From: an uncultured Burkholderiales bacterium
Lineage (GTDB): Bacteria > Pseudomonadota > Gammaproteobacteria > Burkholderiales > Thiobacillaceae
Reading direction: 5' to 3'
Length of the DNA: 16,299 nt
Assembly: GCA_937925755.1 (NCBI GenBank)
Contig: CALAMX010000066.1
Coordinates: forward strand, 1-16,299
The notes under the pieces are model-generated. The model was given only the letters and a program-made list of their open reading frames with translations. It was not told the DNA's origin and did not search any database. Positions 1 through 7,478 of this stretch are shown piece by piece (within the stretch, counting starts at the first letter, position 1; each line of letters opens with the position of its first letter). The translations under genes and the position numbers were made by a program.

Positions 1-3
1 TGG

Positions 4-2682
4 TCATGCTGGGGCAAAGGCCTCCTGCAGGATACGGTTCAGCTGGGCCTGATGCATGTCGCGATAACCCGTAGCAGGCGAGGCGGATTCCGGTCGGCCG
101 ATATACGCAAGCGGCAATGGGCTGATTTGGCGCAAATGATAGGCCATGTAGCGCCAGGCCCCTTGGTTTTGCGGCTCATCCTGCACCCAGCGCAGGTTTT
201 TCGCATGAGGATAGCGCGATAGGGCATCCACCAATTCACGCTCTGGGAACGGATAGAATTGCTCGATGCGGATGATCGAGTACTCGGGACGACCGTCACG
301 CCGCTTTTCCAGGTCGAAATAGATCCGCCCGCTGCAGATTAGGATCGTCTGTACCTGGGAGTGATCTTCGTGCCGAGGTTCCAACACTGGCATGAATTGG
401 CCCGAGGCCAACTCCTCCAGGCTGGTGACCGAATCGGGATGACGCAAAAGACTCTTGGGTGTGAACAAGATCAGAGGTTTACGGTAGGGCCTGAGGAGCT
501 GACGGCGCAGGACATGGAATAACTGGCCCGGCATGGAAGGCTGCACGATTTGCATGTTGTCCTGCGCGGCAAGCTGCAAGAAACGCTCGATGCGGGCGGA
601 GGAGTGTTCGGGCCCCTGCCCTTCGTAGCCATGTGGCAGATAGAGCACTAGACCGTTGAGCCGGCCCCATTTTGCCTCGCCGGCGGCAATGAACTGGTCG
701 ATGACGACCTGGGCGCCGTTGGCGAAATCGCCGTATTGCGCTTCCCAGATCACCAGTTCCAACGGTGAGGCGCTGGCATAGCCGTATTCGAAACCCAGCA
801 CCGCCTCCTCCGACAGCAGGGAGTCGACCACTAGGAAGCGCGCCTGGTCTGGGCTCAGGTGCTGCAGCGGTACATAGATGCCGTCTTCCCAGCGATCCCG
901 CGTCTGGTCGTGCAGCACGGCATGGCGGTGGAAGAAGGTACCACGCCCCGAATCCTGGCCGGTAAGACGCACACCATAGCCCTCGGTGAGTAGCGTGGCA
1001 AAGGCTAGAGCTTCGGCCATGCCCCAGTCTAGGGGCATGCGGCCGGCAGCCATCTGCCGGCGCGCCTTGATCACCATCAACACACGGGGATGCAGCACGA
1101 ATCCTTCCGGCAGCGCTGTGAGCCGTTCGCCCAGGGCCTGTAGGCGCTCAAGCGGTACCGCCGTCACCGCCGGCGTGCGCCAGTCCTTGCCGCGATAGGG
1201 ACGCCAGTCGGCCACGTAAGGTGTGTAGGGGCGTTCCGGCTGGGCCGGGAGGTGCTCCAGCTCTTGTTTATAGTCCTCGATGAGCCTTTCGGCCATCTCG
1301 GCCGTGGTCAAGCCCAAGCCTTGAAGACGCTCGGCGTATAGCACACGCACCGGTGCATGGGCGCGTATTTTGCGGTACATCATCGGCTGAGTGACCATGG
1401 GGTCGTCTTGCTCGTTATGCCCAAGTCGCCGGTAGCAGACCAGGTCGATCGCTACATCGCGGCGGTAGGTCATGCGGAAATCGAAGGCGATCTGCACTGC
1501 CCTGAGCACCGCCTCGGGGTCGTCGCCGTTGACATGCAGGACCGGGGCTTCGACCATCTTCATGACGTCGGTGCAGTAAAGACTGGAGCGGGCGTCGCGC
1601 GGGTCCGAGGTGGTGAAGCCGATCTGATTGTTGACCACGATGTGTACCGTCCCACCCGTGGTAAAGCCACGAGTCGCCGACATATTGAGGGTCTCCATGA
1701 CCACGCCTTGGCCAGCGATGGCCGCATCGCCATGGATCAGGACTGGCATGACCAGACTGCCGTCGTGGTCGCCGCGTTTCTGTTGTTGCGCACGTACCCA
1801 ACCCTCGACCACCGGGTCGACGATCTCCAGGTGCGAGGGATTGAAGGCCAGGGCCAGGCGAATGGGTCCCGCCTGGGTTTGCACGGTCATGGCAAAGCCC
1901 TGGTGGTATTTCACGTCCCCAGTGAGGGCCCCTTCGGGTAGCACGGCCGACTCATCTTCGAAAAAGGCGAGCGCCGAGCGACCCAGGACATTGTGCAGCA
2001 CGTTGAGCCGACCGCGGTGGGCCATACCCAGGCCGATCTCTTGGATGCCGATCTCGGCCGCCAGTTCGGCCAGGTAGTTGAGCAGGGGAATGAGCGCCTC
2101 GGCGCCCTCCAGAGAAAAGCGTTTCTGGCCAACGTAACGCGCATGGATGACCTTCTCCAGGGTCTCGGCCGCAGTCAGTTGGCGTAACAGCCACAGACGC
2201 CGCGCATCGTCGATCGGCCGCAGTCCTTCCCCTTTTTCGAGCCTCTGCTGTAGCCAACGTTTTTGCCGAGTGTCGCTGAGATACATGTACTCGGCCGCCA
2301 GCGTGCCGCAGTAGGCGTCCTTGAGACGGGTGAGGATGTTACGCAGGGTGTCGCGTGGAGGACCTGCCAGCGAGCCAGTCTCGAAGGATTCGTTCAGGTC
2401 ACTCGCCGTCAGGCCATAGTAGGCGGGATCGAGTTCGGGGACCTCCGGTGGGGGCTGCAGCCCGAGGGGATCGAGGTTCGCGCGGCGAAAGCCGTGGAAA
2501 CGGTAGGCGTTGATGAGCTGGAGTACCGCGACCTGTCGGGCCTCGAACCGCCTGAGCGGCAGCTTGGCAGCGCTGCCGCGGGCAGCCAGTGTTTCGCACG
2601 CGGGCTCACCGACAGAGGGCGCGCCCTGCTCCAGGCTGCTCAGATATTCGATGTTGCCGGCGTAATAGGCGCTGTCACCCAT
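4..2682 (-). CDS. sucA: 2-oxoglutarate dehydrogenase E1 component
   Basis: Thiamine-diphosphate-dependent E1 subunit of the 2-oxoglutarate dehydrogenase complex; it decarboxylates 2-oxoglutarate and passes the succinyl group to the lipoyl groups of E2 (SucB). The 892-residue protein carries family signatures in order: VLQLINAYRFHG near 53-64, GMAHRGRL with His222, GDVKYHQGF with His260, NPSHLEIVDP near 281, the thiamine/Mg site HGDAAIAGQG (317 on) followed by NN at 351-352, and GHNEQDDP near 421. His222 and His260 have the same spacing as the catalytic His260/His298 of E. coli SucA, so this protein is about 38 residues shorter at the N-terminus. The start ATG overlaps the gltA stop by one base (TGATG), which fixes it and suggests translational coupling. 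The gene ends three bases from the window edge; sucB is expected next but not visible. Family assignment is very sure; the short N-terminus is the one oddity. Confidence 0.97.
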   Translation of the reverse strand: MGDSAYYAGNIEYLSSLEQGAPSVGEPACETLAARGSAAKLPLRRFEARQVAVLQLINAYRFHGFRRANLDPLGLQPPPEVPELDPAYYGLTASDLNESFETGSLAGPPRDTLRNILTRLKDAYCGTLAAEYMYLSDTRQKRWLQQRLEKGEGLRPIDDARRLWLLRQLTAAETLEKVIHARYVGQKRFSLEGAEALIPLLNYLAELAAEIGIQEIGLGMAHRGRLNVLHNVLGRSALAFFEDESAVLPEGALTGDVKYHQGFAMTVQTQAGPIRLALAFNPSHLEIVDPVVEGWVRAQQQKRGDHDGSLVMPVLIHGDAAIAGQGVVMETLNMSATRGFTTGGTVHIVVNNQIGFTTSDPRDARSSLYCTDVMKMVEAPVLHVNGDDPEAVLRAVQIAFDFRMTYRRDVAIDLVCYRRLGHNEQDDPMVTQPMMYRKIRAHAPVRVLYAERLQGLGLTTAEMAERLIEDYKQELEHLPAQPERPYTPYVADWRPYRGKDWRTPAVTAVPLERLQALGERLTALPEGFVLHPRVLMVIKARRQMAAGRMPLDWGMAEALAFATLLTEGYGVRLTGQDSGRGTFFHRHAVLHDQTRDRWEDGIYVPLQHLSPDQARFLVVDSLLSEEAVLGFEYGYASASPLELVIWEAQYGDFANGAQVVIDQFIAAGEAKWGRLNGLVLYLPHGYEGQGPEHSSARIERFLQLAAQDNMQIVQPSMPGQLFHVLRRQLLRPYRKPLILFTPKSLLRHPDSVTSLEELASGQFMPVLEPRHEDHSQVQTILICSGRIYFDLEKRRDGRPEYSIIRIEQFYPFPERELVDALSRYPHAKNLRWVQDEPQNQGAWRYMAYHLRQISPLPLAYIGRPESASPATGYRDMHQAQLNRILQEAFAPA

Positions 2683-3974
2683 CAGCGCAGTTCGATTGGC
2701 ACATAGTCCCTACGCGTCGGCCCGGTGTAGAGCTGTCGCGGTCGTGCGATCTTGTGGCCCTCGGCGGAGACCATCTCATGCCACTGCGCCACCCAGCCGG
2801 CGGTGCGAGCCAGGGCGAAGATGGCAGTGAACATGGAGGTGGGGATGCCCAGGGCTCTCAGCACGATGCCGGAATAGAAATCGACGTTGGGATAGAGTCG
2901 CTTCTGGATGAAGTAGTCGTCCTGCAGGGCGATCTCCTCCAGCTTCAAGGCGATGCGGAACAGCGGGTCGTCGTGCAGCCCCAGCTCGTCGAGCACCTCA
3001 TAACAGGTCTGACGCATGATGGCGGCACGCGGGTCCATGTTCTTGTAGACGCGGTGGCCGAAGCCCATGAGACGGAAGCCACTGGCCTTATCCTTGGCGC
3101 GGGCAATCACCTCGCCGATGTGCGAGACGTCGCCGATCTCCTCCAACATCTTTAGCACCGCCTCGTTGGCGCCCCCATGCAAAGGCCCCCACAGTGAGGC
3201 GATGCCGGCGGCGATACAGGCAAAGGGATTGGCACCGGAGGAGCCGGCCACCCGCACCGTCGAGGTCGAAGCGTTCTGCTCGTGATCGGCATGCAGGATG
3301 AGGATGCGATCCAGCGCGCGAGCCAGGATCGGATTCGGTTCATACGCCTCGCACGGTGTGGCGAACATCATGTAGAGGAAGTTCTCCGCATAGCCAAGCC
3401 GGTTCTGCGGGTACATGAAGGGCTGGCCCTGGTTGTACTTGTAGCTCCAGGCGGCGATGGTGGGCACTTTCGCCAGCAGACGGAAGGCCACGACGTCGCG
3501 TTGCGCGGGGTCGAAGGGATTGGAGGAGTCGTGATAGAAGGCCGACATCGCCCCGACCATGCTGACCATCACCGCCATCGGGTGGGCATCGCGGCGAAAA
3601 CCGCGATAAAAGGTCGCCATCTGGTCATGCAGCATCGTGTGGTGACGCACGGTGGCAACGAACTCCGCCTTCTGCTGGGCTGTCGGCAGCTCGCCCCGCA
3701 GCAGCAGGTAGGCCACTTCCAGGAAATCGGAGTGCTGCGCCAGTTGCTCGATGGGGTAGCCACGGTAGTAGAGCAGGCCGGCCTCCCCGTCGATGTAGGT
3801 GATGCTGGAGGCGCAGCTGGCGGTAGAAATGAAACCCGGATCGAAGGTGAAATAACCGTGATTGCTCAGTGTTCGGATGTCGATCACGTCGTTGCCCAGG
3901 CTGCCCTCCAGCACCGGCAGCTCAATGGCCTGATCGCTGTCGCTGAAGGTGATCTTGGCGGTGCGTTGGGTCAT
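2682..3974 (-). CDS. gltA: Citrate synthase, type II (NADH-sensitive form likely)
   Basis: Condenses acetyl-CoA with oxaloacetate to citrate, the entry step of the TCA cycle. The 430-residue protein aligns along its whole length with E. coli GltA (427 aa), including the N-terminal domain (residues about 1-60) typical of the hexameric type II enzymes. Active-site residues are visible: LHADHEQN near 227-234, His266 in LHGGAN, His307 in GFGHRVY and Asp365 in YPNVDFYSG. Residues matching the E. coli NADH allosteric site also appear kept (Tyr147, Arg165, Lys169, Cys208), so NADH inhibition is a reasonable inference. An in-frame ATG at 4034 would add 20 residues unlike the family and overlap sdhE; the ATG at 3974 has GAGG five bases upstream and gives the family N-terminus MTQRTAKITF, so I chose it. 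The gene follows sdhE after 20 bases and overlaps sucA by one base. Confidence 0.97.
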   Translation of the reverse strand: MTQRTAKITFSDSDQAIELPVLEGSLGNDVIDIRTLSNHGYFTFDPGFISTASCASSITYIDGEAGLLYYRGYPIEQLAQHSDFLEVAYLLLRGELPTAQQKAEFVATVRHHTMLHDQMATFYRGFRRDAHPMAVMVSMVGAMSAFYHDSSNPFDPAQRDVVAFRLLAKVPTIAAWSYKYNQGQPFMYPQNRLGYAENFLYMMFATPCEAYEPNPILARALDRILILHADHEQNASTSTVRVAGSSGANPFACIAAGIASLWGPLHGGANEAVLKMLEEIGDVSHIGEVIARAKDKASGFRLMGFGHRVYKNMDPRAAIMRQTCYEVLDELGLHDDPLFRIALKLEEIALQDDYFIQKRLYPNVDFYSGIVLRALGIPTSMFTAIFALARTAGWVAQWHEMVSAEGHKIARPRQLYTGPTRRDYVPIELR

Positions 3975-3979
3975 GGTGG

Positions 3980-3983
3980 CCTC
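3980..3983 (-). promoter_or_regulatory. Shine-Dalgarno site of gltA
   Basis: GAGG lies five bases before the ATG at 3974 and decides between that start and the in-frame ATG at 4034. It is the only clear independent ribosome site inside the otherwise overlapping operon. Confidence 0.6.
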
Positions 3984-3994
3984 GGATGATATTT

Positions 3995-4315
3995 TTAGGC
4001 TGAAACAACGCCTGGCGCACTGCGCCCTGGACACTCTCGCCGGACCTCAGGGCCGAAAACCTCACGGTGCGGGCCGACACGACAGGCGCGCAGGCTCTCC
4101 ACCACGGCACTCAAGTCTGCCGGTGGTTCCCCACGTCCGGCTAGCCAGTCATAGAGATCTACGTCCGCTTGTCGCAGCAGCCGCTCAAAGGCGCGCCGTT
4201 CCGACTCGTCCAGATGACGGTATGCGTCGCAGACAAAGGCCTGCAGCAGGGCATCCAGCTCCAACATGCCGCGCCGGCATTGCCAAAGCAGACGGCTGGG
4301 CGGCAACTGGCTCAC
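3995..4315 (-). CDS. sdhE: FAD assembly factor SdhE (DUF339 / YgfY / SDHAF2 family)
   Basis: Small soluble chaperone that helps attach FAD covalently to SdhA. The reading frame begins with GTG at 4315, overlapping the sdhB stop as GTGA; from there the protein reads VSQLPPSRLLWQCRRGMLEL, containing the RGxxE-type motif (RRGMLELD) that defines the family and contacts the flavoprotein. The rest (FVCDAYRHLDESERRAFERLL, then DVDLYDWLAGRGEPP) matches the small helical-bundle fold. The product is 106 residues against the usual 80-90; the excess is a C-terminal tail (about residues 80-106, REVFGPEVRRECP and onward) beyond the conserved core. The same frame stays open up to 4855, but that upstream part is a shadow of sdhB. 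Its place directly after sdhB, with the client sdhA in the same operon, supports the call. Confidence 0.92.
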   Translation of the reverse strand: MSQLPPSRLLWQCRRGMLELDALLQAFVCDAYRHLDESERRAFERLLRQADVDLYDWLAGRGEPPADLSAVVESLRACRVGPHREVFGPEVRRECPGRSAPGVVSA

Positions 4316-5007
4316 AGGGCGCGTTTCACCAATAAATGCTTGATTTTGCCGATGGCCGCCGTCGGGTTCAAGCCTTTGGGACAAACCTCGACGCAATTCA
4401 TGATGCCGTGGCACCGGAAGAGCCGATAGGGATCCTCGAGGAAGTCCAGCCGCTCCTCGGTCGCCTGGTCGCGGCTGTCGGTGATGAAGCGGTAGGCCTG
4501 CAGCAACGCCGCCGGCCCGAGGAAACGCTCTGGGTTCCACCAAAAAGATGGGCAATCGGTCGTGCAACAGGCGCACAGGATGCACTCGTACAGCCCATCG
4601 AGCTCGGTGCGTTCGGCCGGTGACTGCAGTCGCTCGCGCTCGGGTTCGGGCTCCAGGTTGATGAGATAGGGCTTGACCGCACGGTAGTGACGGTAGAACT
4701 GGCTGAGATCGACCACCAAGTCGCGGATCACTGGCAGCCGGGGGAGTGGCCGGATCTCGATCGGCTGTCGCAGTCCCTCCAAAGGCGTAATACAAGCTAG
4801 GGCATTGACGCCGTTGATGTTCAACCCATCCGAACCGCATACACCCTCTCGGCAAGAACGGCGGAAGGCGAGACTGTCGTCTTGTTCCTTGATGGCGAGA
4901 AGCGCATCCAGCACCATCTTCCCACGGGCGTCCAGCGCCACGGTGTAGTCTTGCATGCGCGGCTGGGCGTCGGTTTCCGGGTTGTAACGATACACACGCA
5001 GATGCAT
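4312..5007 (-). CDS. sdhB: Succinate dehydrogenase iron-sulfur subunit
   Basis: Electron-transfer subunit of complex II, carrying electrons from the SdhA flavin to the membrane quinone through three Fe-S clusters. The 231-residue protein has an N-terminal ferredoxin-like domain with the [2Fe-2S] ligands Cys52, Cys57, Asp60 and Cys72 (CREGVCGSD, then NALAC); Asp at the third position is also found in E. coli SdhB. The C-terminal domain has CILCACCTTDCP (Cys142, 145, 148, 152) and CHGIMNCVEVCP (Cys199, 205, 209), which together supply the [4Fe-4S] and [3Fe-4S] clusters. Length and all ligands match the family. The start ATG overlaps the sdhA stop by one base (TGATG) and the stop overlaps the GTG of sdhE by four. 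Confidence 0.97.
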   Translation of the reverse strand: MHLRVYRYNPETDAQPRMQDYTVALDARGKMVLDALLAIKEQDDSLAFRRSCREGVCGSDGLNINGVNALACITPLEGLRQPIEIRPLPRLPVIRDLVVDLSQFYRHYRAVKPYLINLEPEPERERLQSPAERTELDGLYECILCACCTTDCPSFWWNPERFLGPAALLQAYRFITDSRDQATEERLDFLEDPYRLFRCHGIMNCVEVCPKGLNPTAAIGKIKHLLVKRAL

Positions 5008-6767
5008 CAGTAGCGGCGTTCTTTGGGCTGAAACGGCTCGACCGTCAGGGGTTTGAGCCGTACGGGTTTGTAGTCCAGACGATCGCCTGCCCGGTAGTAG
5101 AGGGTGTGGCGCAACCAGCGGTCGTCGTCGCGCTGGGGGTAATCCTCGCGCGCGTGCGCGCCACGGCTTTCCTGCCGTGCCAGGGCGCTGACCAGCGTGG
5201 CGCGCGCCACCATGAGCAGGTTCTCCAGCTCGAGCGCCTCGATGCGAGCAGTGTTGAACACCCGACTGTGATCGTCCAAGGCCGCCGCCTGCAGGCGGGC
5301 TTCGACCTCGGTCAGGTGGGCGAGCCCCTCGCGCAGACGGTCCTCAACGCGATAGACCCCACAATAGGTTTGCATGAGGTGTTGCATGTGGCTGCGGATC
5401 TGCGCGACGCGTTCACTGCCTTGCGGGCGGTCCCAGCGAGCTAGGCGCTCCAGGGCCGGTTCCACCGCGCTCTTCGGCAACGGCCGGTGATAGGGGTTCT
5501 CGCGCAGATAGACCTGCATGTGTTCGCCGGCGGCGCGCCCGAAGACGAGCAAATCGAGCAGGGAATTGCCGCCCAGACGATTGGCGCCGTGAACCGAGAC
5601 GCAGGCACACTCCCCCGCGGCGTAAAGGCCCGGCACTGGCTCCTCCGGCCCGTAGTTCTCCGGTACGACTACCTGTCCGTGCAGGTTGGTGGGGATCCCT
5701 CCCATCATGTAATGTACCGTCGGCGTCACTGGGATGGGGGTATGAACTGGGTCCACGCCGGCGAAACGGATGGACAGTTCGCGGATGCCCGGGAGACGCT
5801 CCTGGATGATGCGTTGACCCAGGTGATCGAGCTTGAGCAGGACGTGATCGCCATGCGCACCACAGCCGCGGCCAGCGGCGATCTCCTGGGCGATGGCCCG
5901 GGATACCACGTCGCGTGCGGCGAGGTCCATGGCGCGTGGCGCGTAGCGGGCCATGAAGCGCTCGCCGTTACGGTTGATCAGATACCCCCCTTCGCCCCGG
6001 CAGGCTTCGGTGATGAGGCAGCCCACTTCAGGGATGCCGGTTGGATGGAACTGCCAGAACTCCATGTCCTCGAGCGGCAGACCCGCGCGCAGTACCATGC
6101 CGAGGCCGTCACCGCTATTGATGAAGGCATTGGTCGAGTGGCGAAAAATACGCCCTGCCCCGCCGGTGGCGAGCAAGGTGGCACGTGCCTCGAACATCCA
6201 AGGCTCGCCCGTCTCGATCTCCACAGCCACTACGCCCAGGACATAGCCCTCGTCGTCGCGCACCAGGTCCAGGGCAAAGAATTCGTCGAAGAACTGGGTG
6301 CGGGCGGCGATGTTTTGCTGGTAGAGGGTGTGCAGCAGGGCGTGTCCTGTGCGATCGGCTGCCGCACAAGTACGCACCGCCTGTTCGCCACCGTAGTGCT
6401 TGGACTGGCCGCCAAACGAGCGCTGATAGATCCTGCCGTCGGGCAGGCGCGAAAACGGCAACCCCATGTGCTCCAGCTCATAGACCACCGCGGCGGCGCT
6501 GCGGCACATGAACTCGATGGCGTCCTGGTCACCCAAGTAGTCCGAACCCTTGACCGTGTCGTACATGTGCCAGTGCCAGTGATCCTCCGACACGTTGCCG
6601 AGCGCCGCCGTGATCCCCCCCTGCGCCGAGACGGTGTGCGAGCGCGTGGGGAAGACCTTGGACAGGACCGCCACCTTGTGCGCACTGCGGGCGAGCGCGA
6701 GTGCTGCCCTGAGGCCGGCCCCGCCGCCACCAACGATCACTGCATCGAAGCTGCGTTTGGCGATCAT
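5007..6767 (-). CDS. sdhA: Succinate dehydrogenase flavoprotein subunit
   Basis: Catalytic subunit of complex II: oxidises succinate to fumarate with covalently bound FAD on the cytoplasmic side. The 586-residue protein (E. coli 588) starts MIAKRSFDAVIVGGGGAGLR, with the dinucleotide-binding GGGGAG motif, followed by PTRSHTVSAQGG in which His44 corresponds to the covalent FAD histidine. Further family signatures are FHPTGIPEVGCLITEACRGE in the substrate domain, the ARDVVSRA helix with its active-site arginine, and HGANRLGGNSLLDLLVFGR near the C-terminal part of the FAD domain. An upstream in-frame ATG at 6806 adds 13 residues overlapping sdhD; the ATG at 6767 gives the family N-terminus and an ATGA overlap with the sdhD stop, so it is preferred. 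The 442-codon open frame on the opposite strand is a high-GC shadow. Confidence 0.98.
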   Translation of the reverse strand: MIAKRSFDAVIVGGGGAGLRAALALARSAHKVAVLSKVFPTRSHTVSAQGGITAALGNVSEDHWHWHMYDTVKGSDYLGDQDAIEFMCRSAAAVVYELEHMGLPFSRLPDGRIYQRSFGGQSKHYGGEQAVRTCAAADRTGHALLHTLYQQNIAARTQFFDEFFALDLVRDDEGYVLGVVAVEIETGEPWMFEARATLLATGGAGRIFRHSTNAFINSGDGLGMVLRAGLPLEDMEFWQFHPTGIPEVGCLITEACRGEGGYLINRNGERFMARYAPRAMDLAARDVVSRAIAQEIAAGRGCGAHGDHVLLKLDHLGQRIIQERLPGIRELSIRFAGVDPVHTPIPVTPTVHYMMGGIPTNLHGQVVVPENYGPEEPVPGLYAAGECACVSVHGANRLGGNSLLDLLVFGRAAGEHMQVYLRENPYHRPLPKSAVEPALERLARWDRPQGSERVAQIRSHMQHLMQTYCGVYRVEDRLREGLAHLTEVEARLQAAALDDHSRVFNTARIEALELENLLMVARATLVSALARQESRGAHAREDYPQRDDDRWLRHTLYYRAGDRLDYKPVRLKPLTVEPFQPKERRY

Positions 6768-7108
6768 GCCGCGCCCCACAGGATGGCCGCCGCCCAGACG
6801 AAGCAAGCGGCGTAAAGTAGGCCAAACACCAGGTAGAGCGCGAGCCGCACGCCCAGGAGGTGGACGTAGTCGAGCAGGATCTCACGCAGTCCGATCCAGG
6901 CGTGCAGGAGCGCGGCGGCGCTGAAGATCAGGGTCGCGACCTTGACGATCAGGGGGGCGAACAGCGCCCGCCATGCCATGTAGTCGAGAGGTGCGTAACT
7001 GGCGGCATAGAGGGCGAAGGCCGGCAGATAGAGGGCCATCACCACGGCGCTGGCCCGTTGCCAGAGCCAAAGGCCCAACCCGTGCCGAGCGCCCGCCACC
7101 GTCCGCAT
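6764..7108 (-). CDS. sdhD: Succinate dehydrogenase membrane anchor subunit SdhD
   Basis: Second membrane anchor of complex II; with SdhC it binds heme b and forms the ubiquinone site. The 114-residue protein has three hydrophobic helices (roughly 18-38, 50-72 and 85-112). The diagnostic stretch LLHAWIGLREILLDYV holds His69, matching E. coli SdhD His71 beside the heme, and Asp80-Tyr81, matching Asp82-Tyr83 where Tyr contacts the quinone. Start ATG overlaps the sdhC stop by one base; stop overlaps sdhA by four (ATGA). Anchor subunits are weakly conserved in general, but helix layout, motif and gene order make the call firm. Confidence 0.95.
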   Translation of the reverse strand: MRTVAGARHGLGLWLWQRASAVVMALYLPAFALYAASYAPLDYMAWRALFAPLIVKVATLIFSAAALLHAWIGLREILLDYVHLLGVRLALYLVFGLLYAACFVWAAAILWGAA

Positions 7109-7476
7109 CAGCCAATTGCCCAGATCAGGGTCAGCATGAGGGCTAGCAGGAGCGTAGCGATGGCGCTCACGCGTGCCGCCCGCTTGTCCTGACCCCAGCC
7201 AAGATCGCGGGCCAGGTGGCGCAGACCGGCGAGATAGTGATGGAAGAGTGCCCAGACGAGGACGAACGCCAGCAACAGGCCCGGGACGCTAGCGAAAAAT
7301 CTGGCCACTCGCGCATAGCCTTCGGCCGACGCCAAGCTCTGCATGAGGGCATAGAGCAACAGCGGCGTGGCGAGGGCCAGCAGGGCACCACTGAGCCGAT
7401 GCAGAATGGAGACCCAGCCGCCAATCGGCAGGTGGATCCGCCTGAGATCGAGATCAAACGGACGACCGCCCGGCAT
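7108..7476 (-). CDS. sdhC: Succinate dehydrogenase cytochrome b556 subunit SdhC
   Basis: First membrane anchor of complex II. With the ATG at 7476 the protein has 122 residues and three hydrophobic segments (about 20-48, 62-82 and 100-121). It begins RPFDLDLRRIHLPIGG and WVSILHRLSG, where Ser23 and Arg27 match E. coli SdhC Ser27 and Arg31 at the quinone pocket. HHYLAGLRHLARDLG contains His80, equivalent to the axial heme ligand His84, seven residues before a second conserved His. The frame also has a TTG at 7482 overlapping the malic enzyme stop as TTGA, which would add two residues (MN). Neither start has a good Shine-Dalgarno sequence, so translation is probably coupled to the gene before it. 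I prefer the ATG, but the two-residue difference is unresolved. Confidence 0.94.
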   Translation of the reverse strand: MPGGRPFDLDLRRIHLPIGGWVSILHRLSGALLALATPLLLYALMQSLASAEGYARVARFFASVPGLLLAFVLVWALFHHYLAGLRHLARDLGWGQDKRAARVSAIATLLLALMLTLIWAIG

Positions 7477-7478
7477 GT

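Noticed and set aside
3282..3989. 235-codon open frame opposite gltA, and 14041-14730 opposite glgP
   Set aside because: Both are shadows of well-conserved genes, with no domain, ribosome site or spacing that suggests a real gene.
4316..4855. Upstream extension of the sdhE frame, which would give a 286-residue protein
   Set aside because: The extra part is sdhB in another frame; the GTG at 4315 with its GTGA overlap gives the proper SdhE N-terminus.
5487..6815. 442-codon open frame on the plus strand across sdhA
   Set aside because: It lies wholly antisense to sdhA, whose residues and motifs are fully conserved; the antisense translation shows no recognisable domain and is typical of GC-rich codon bias.
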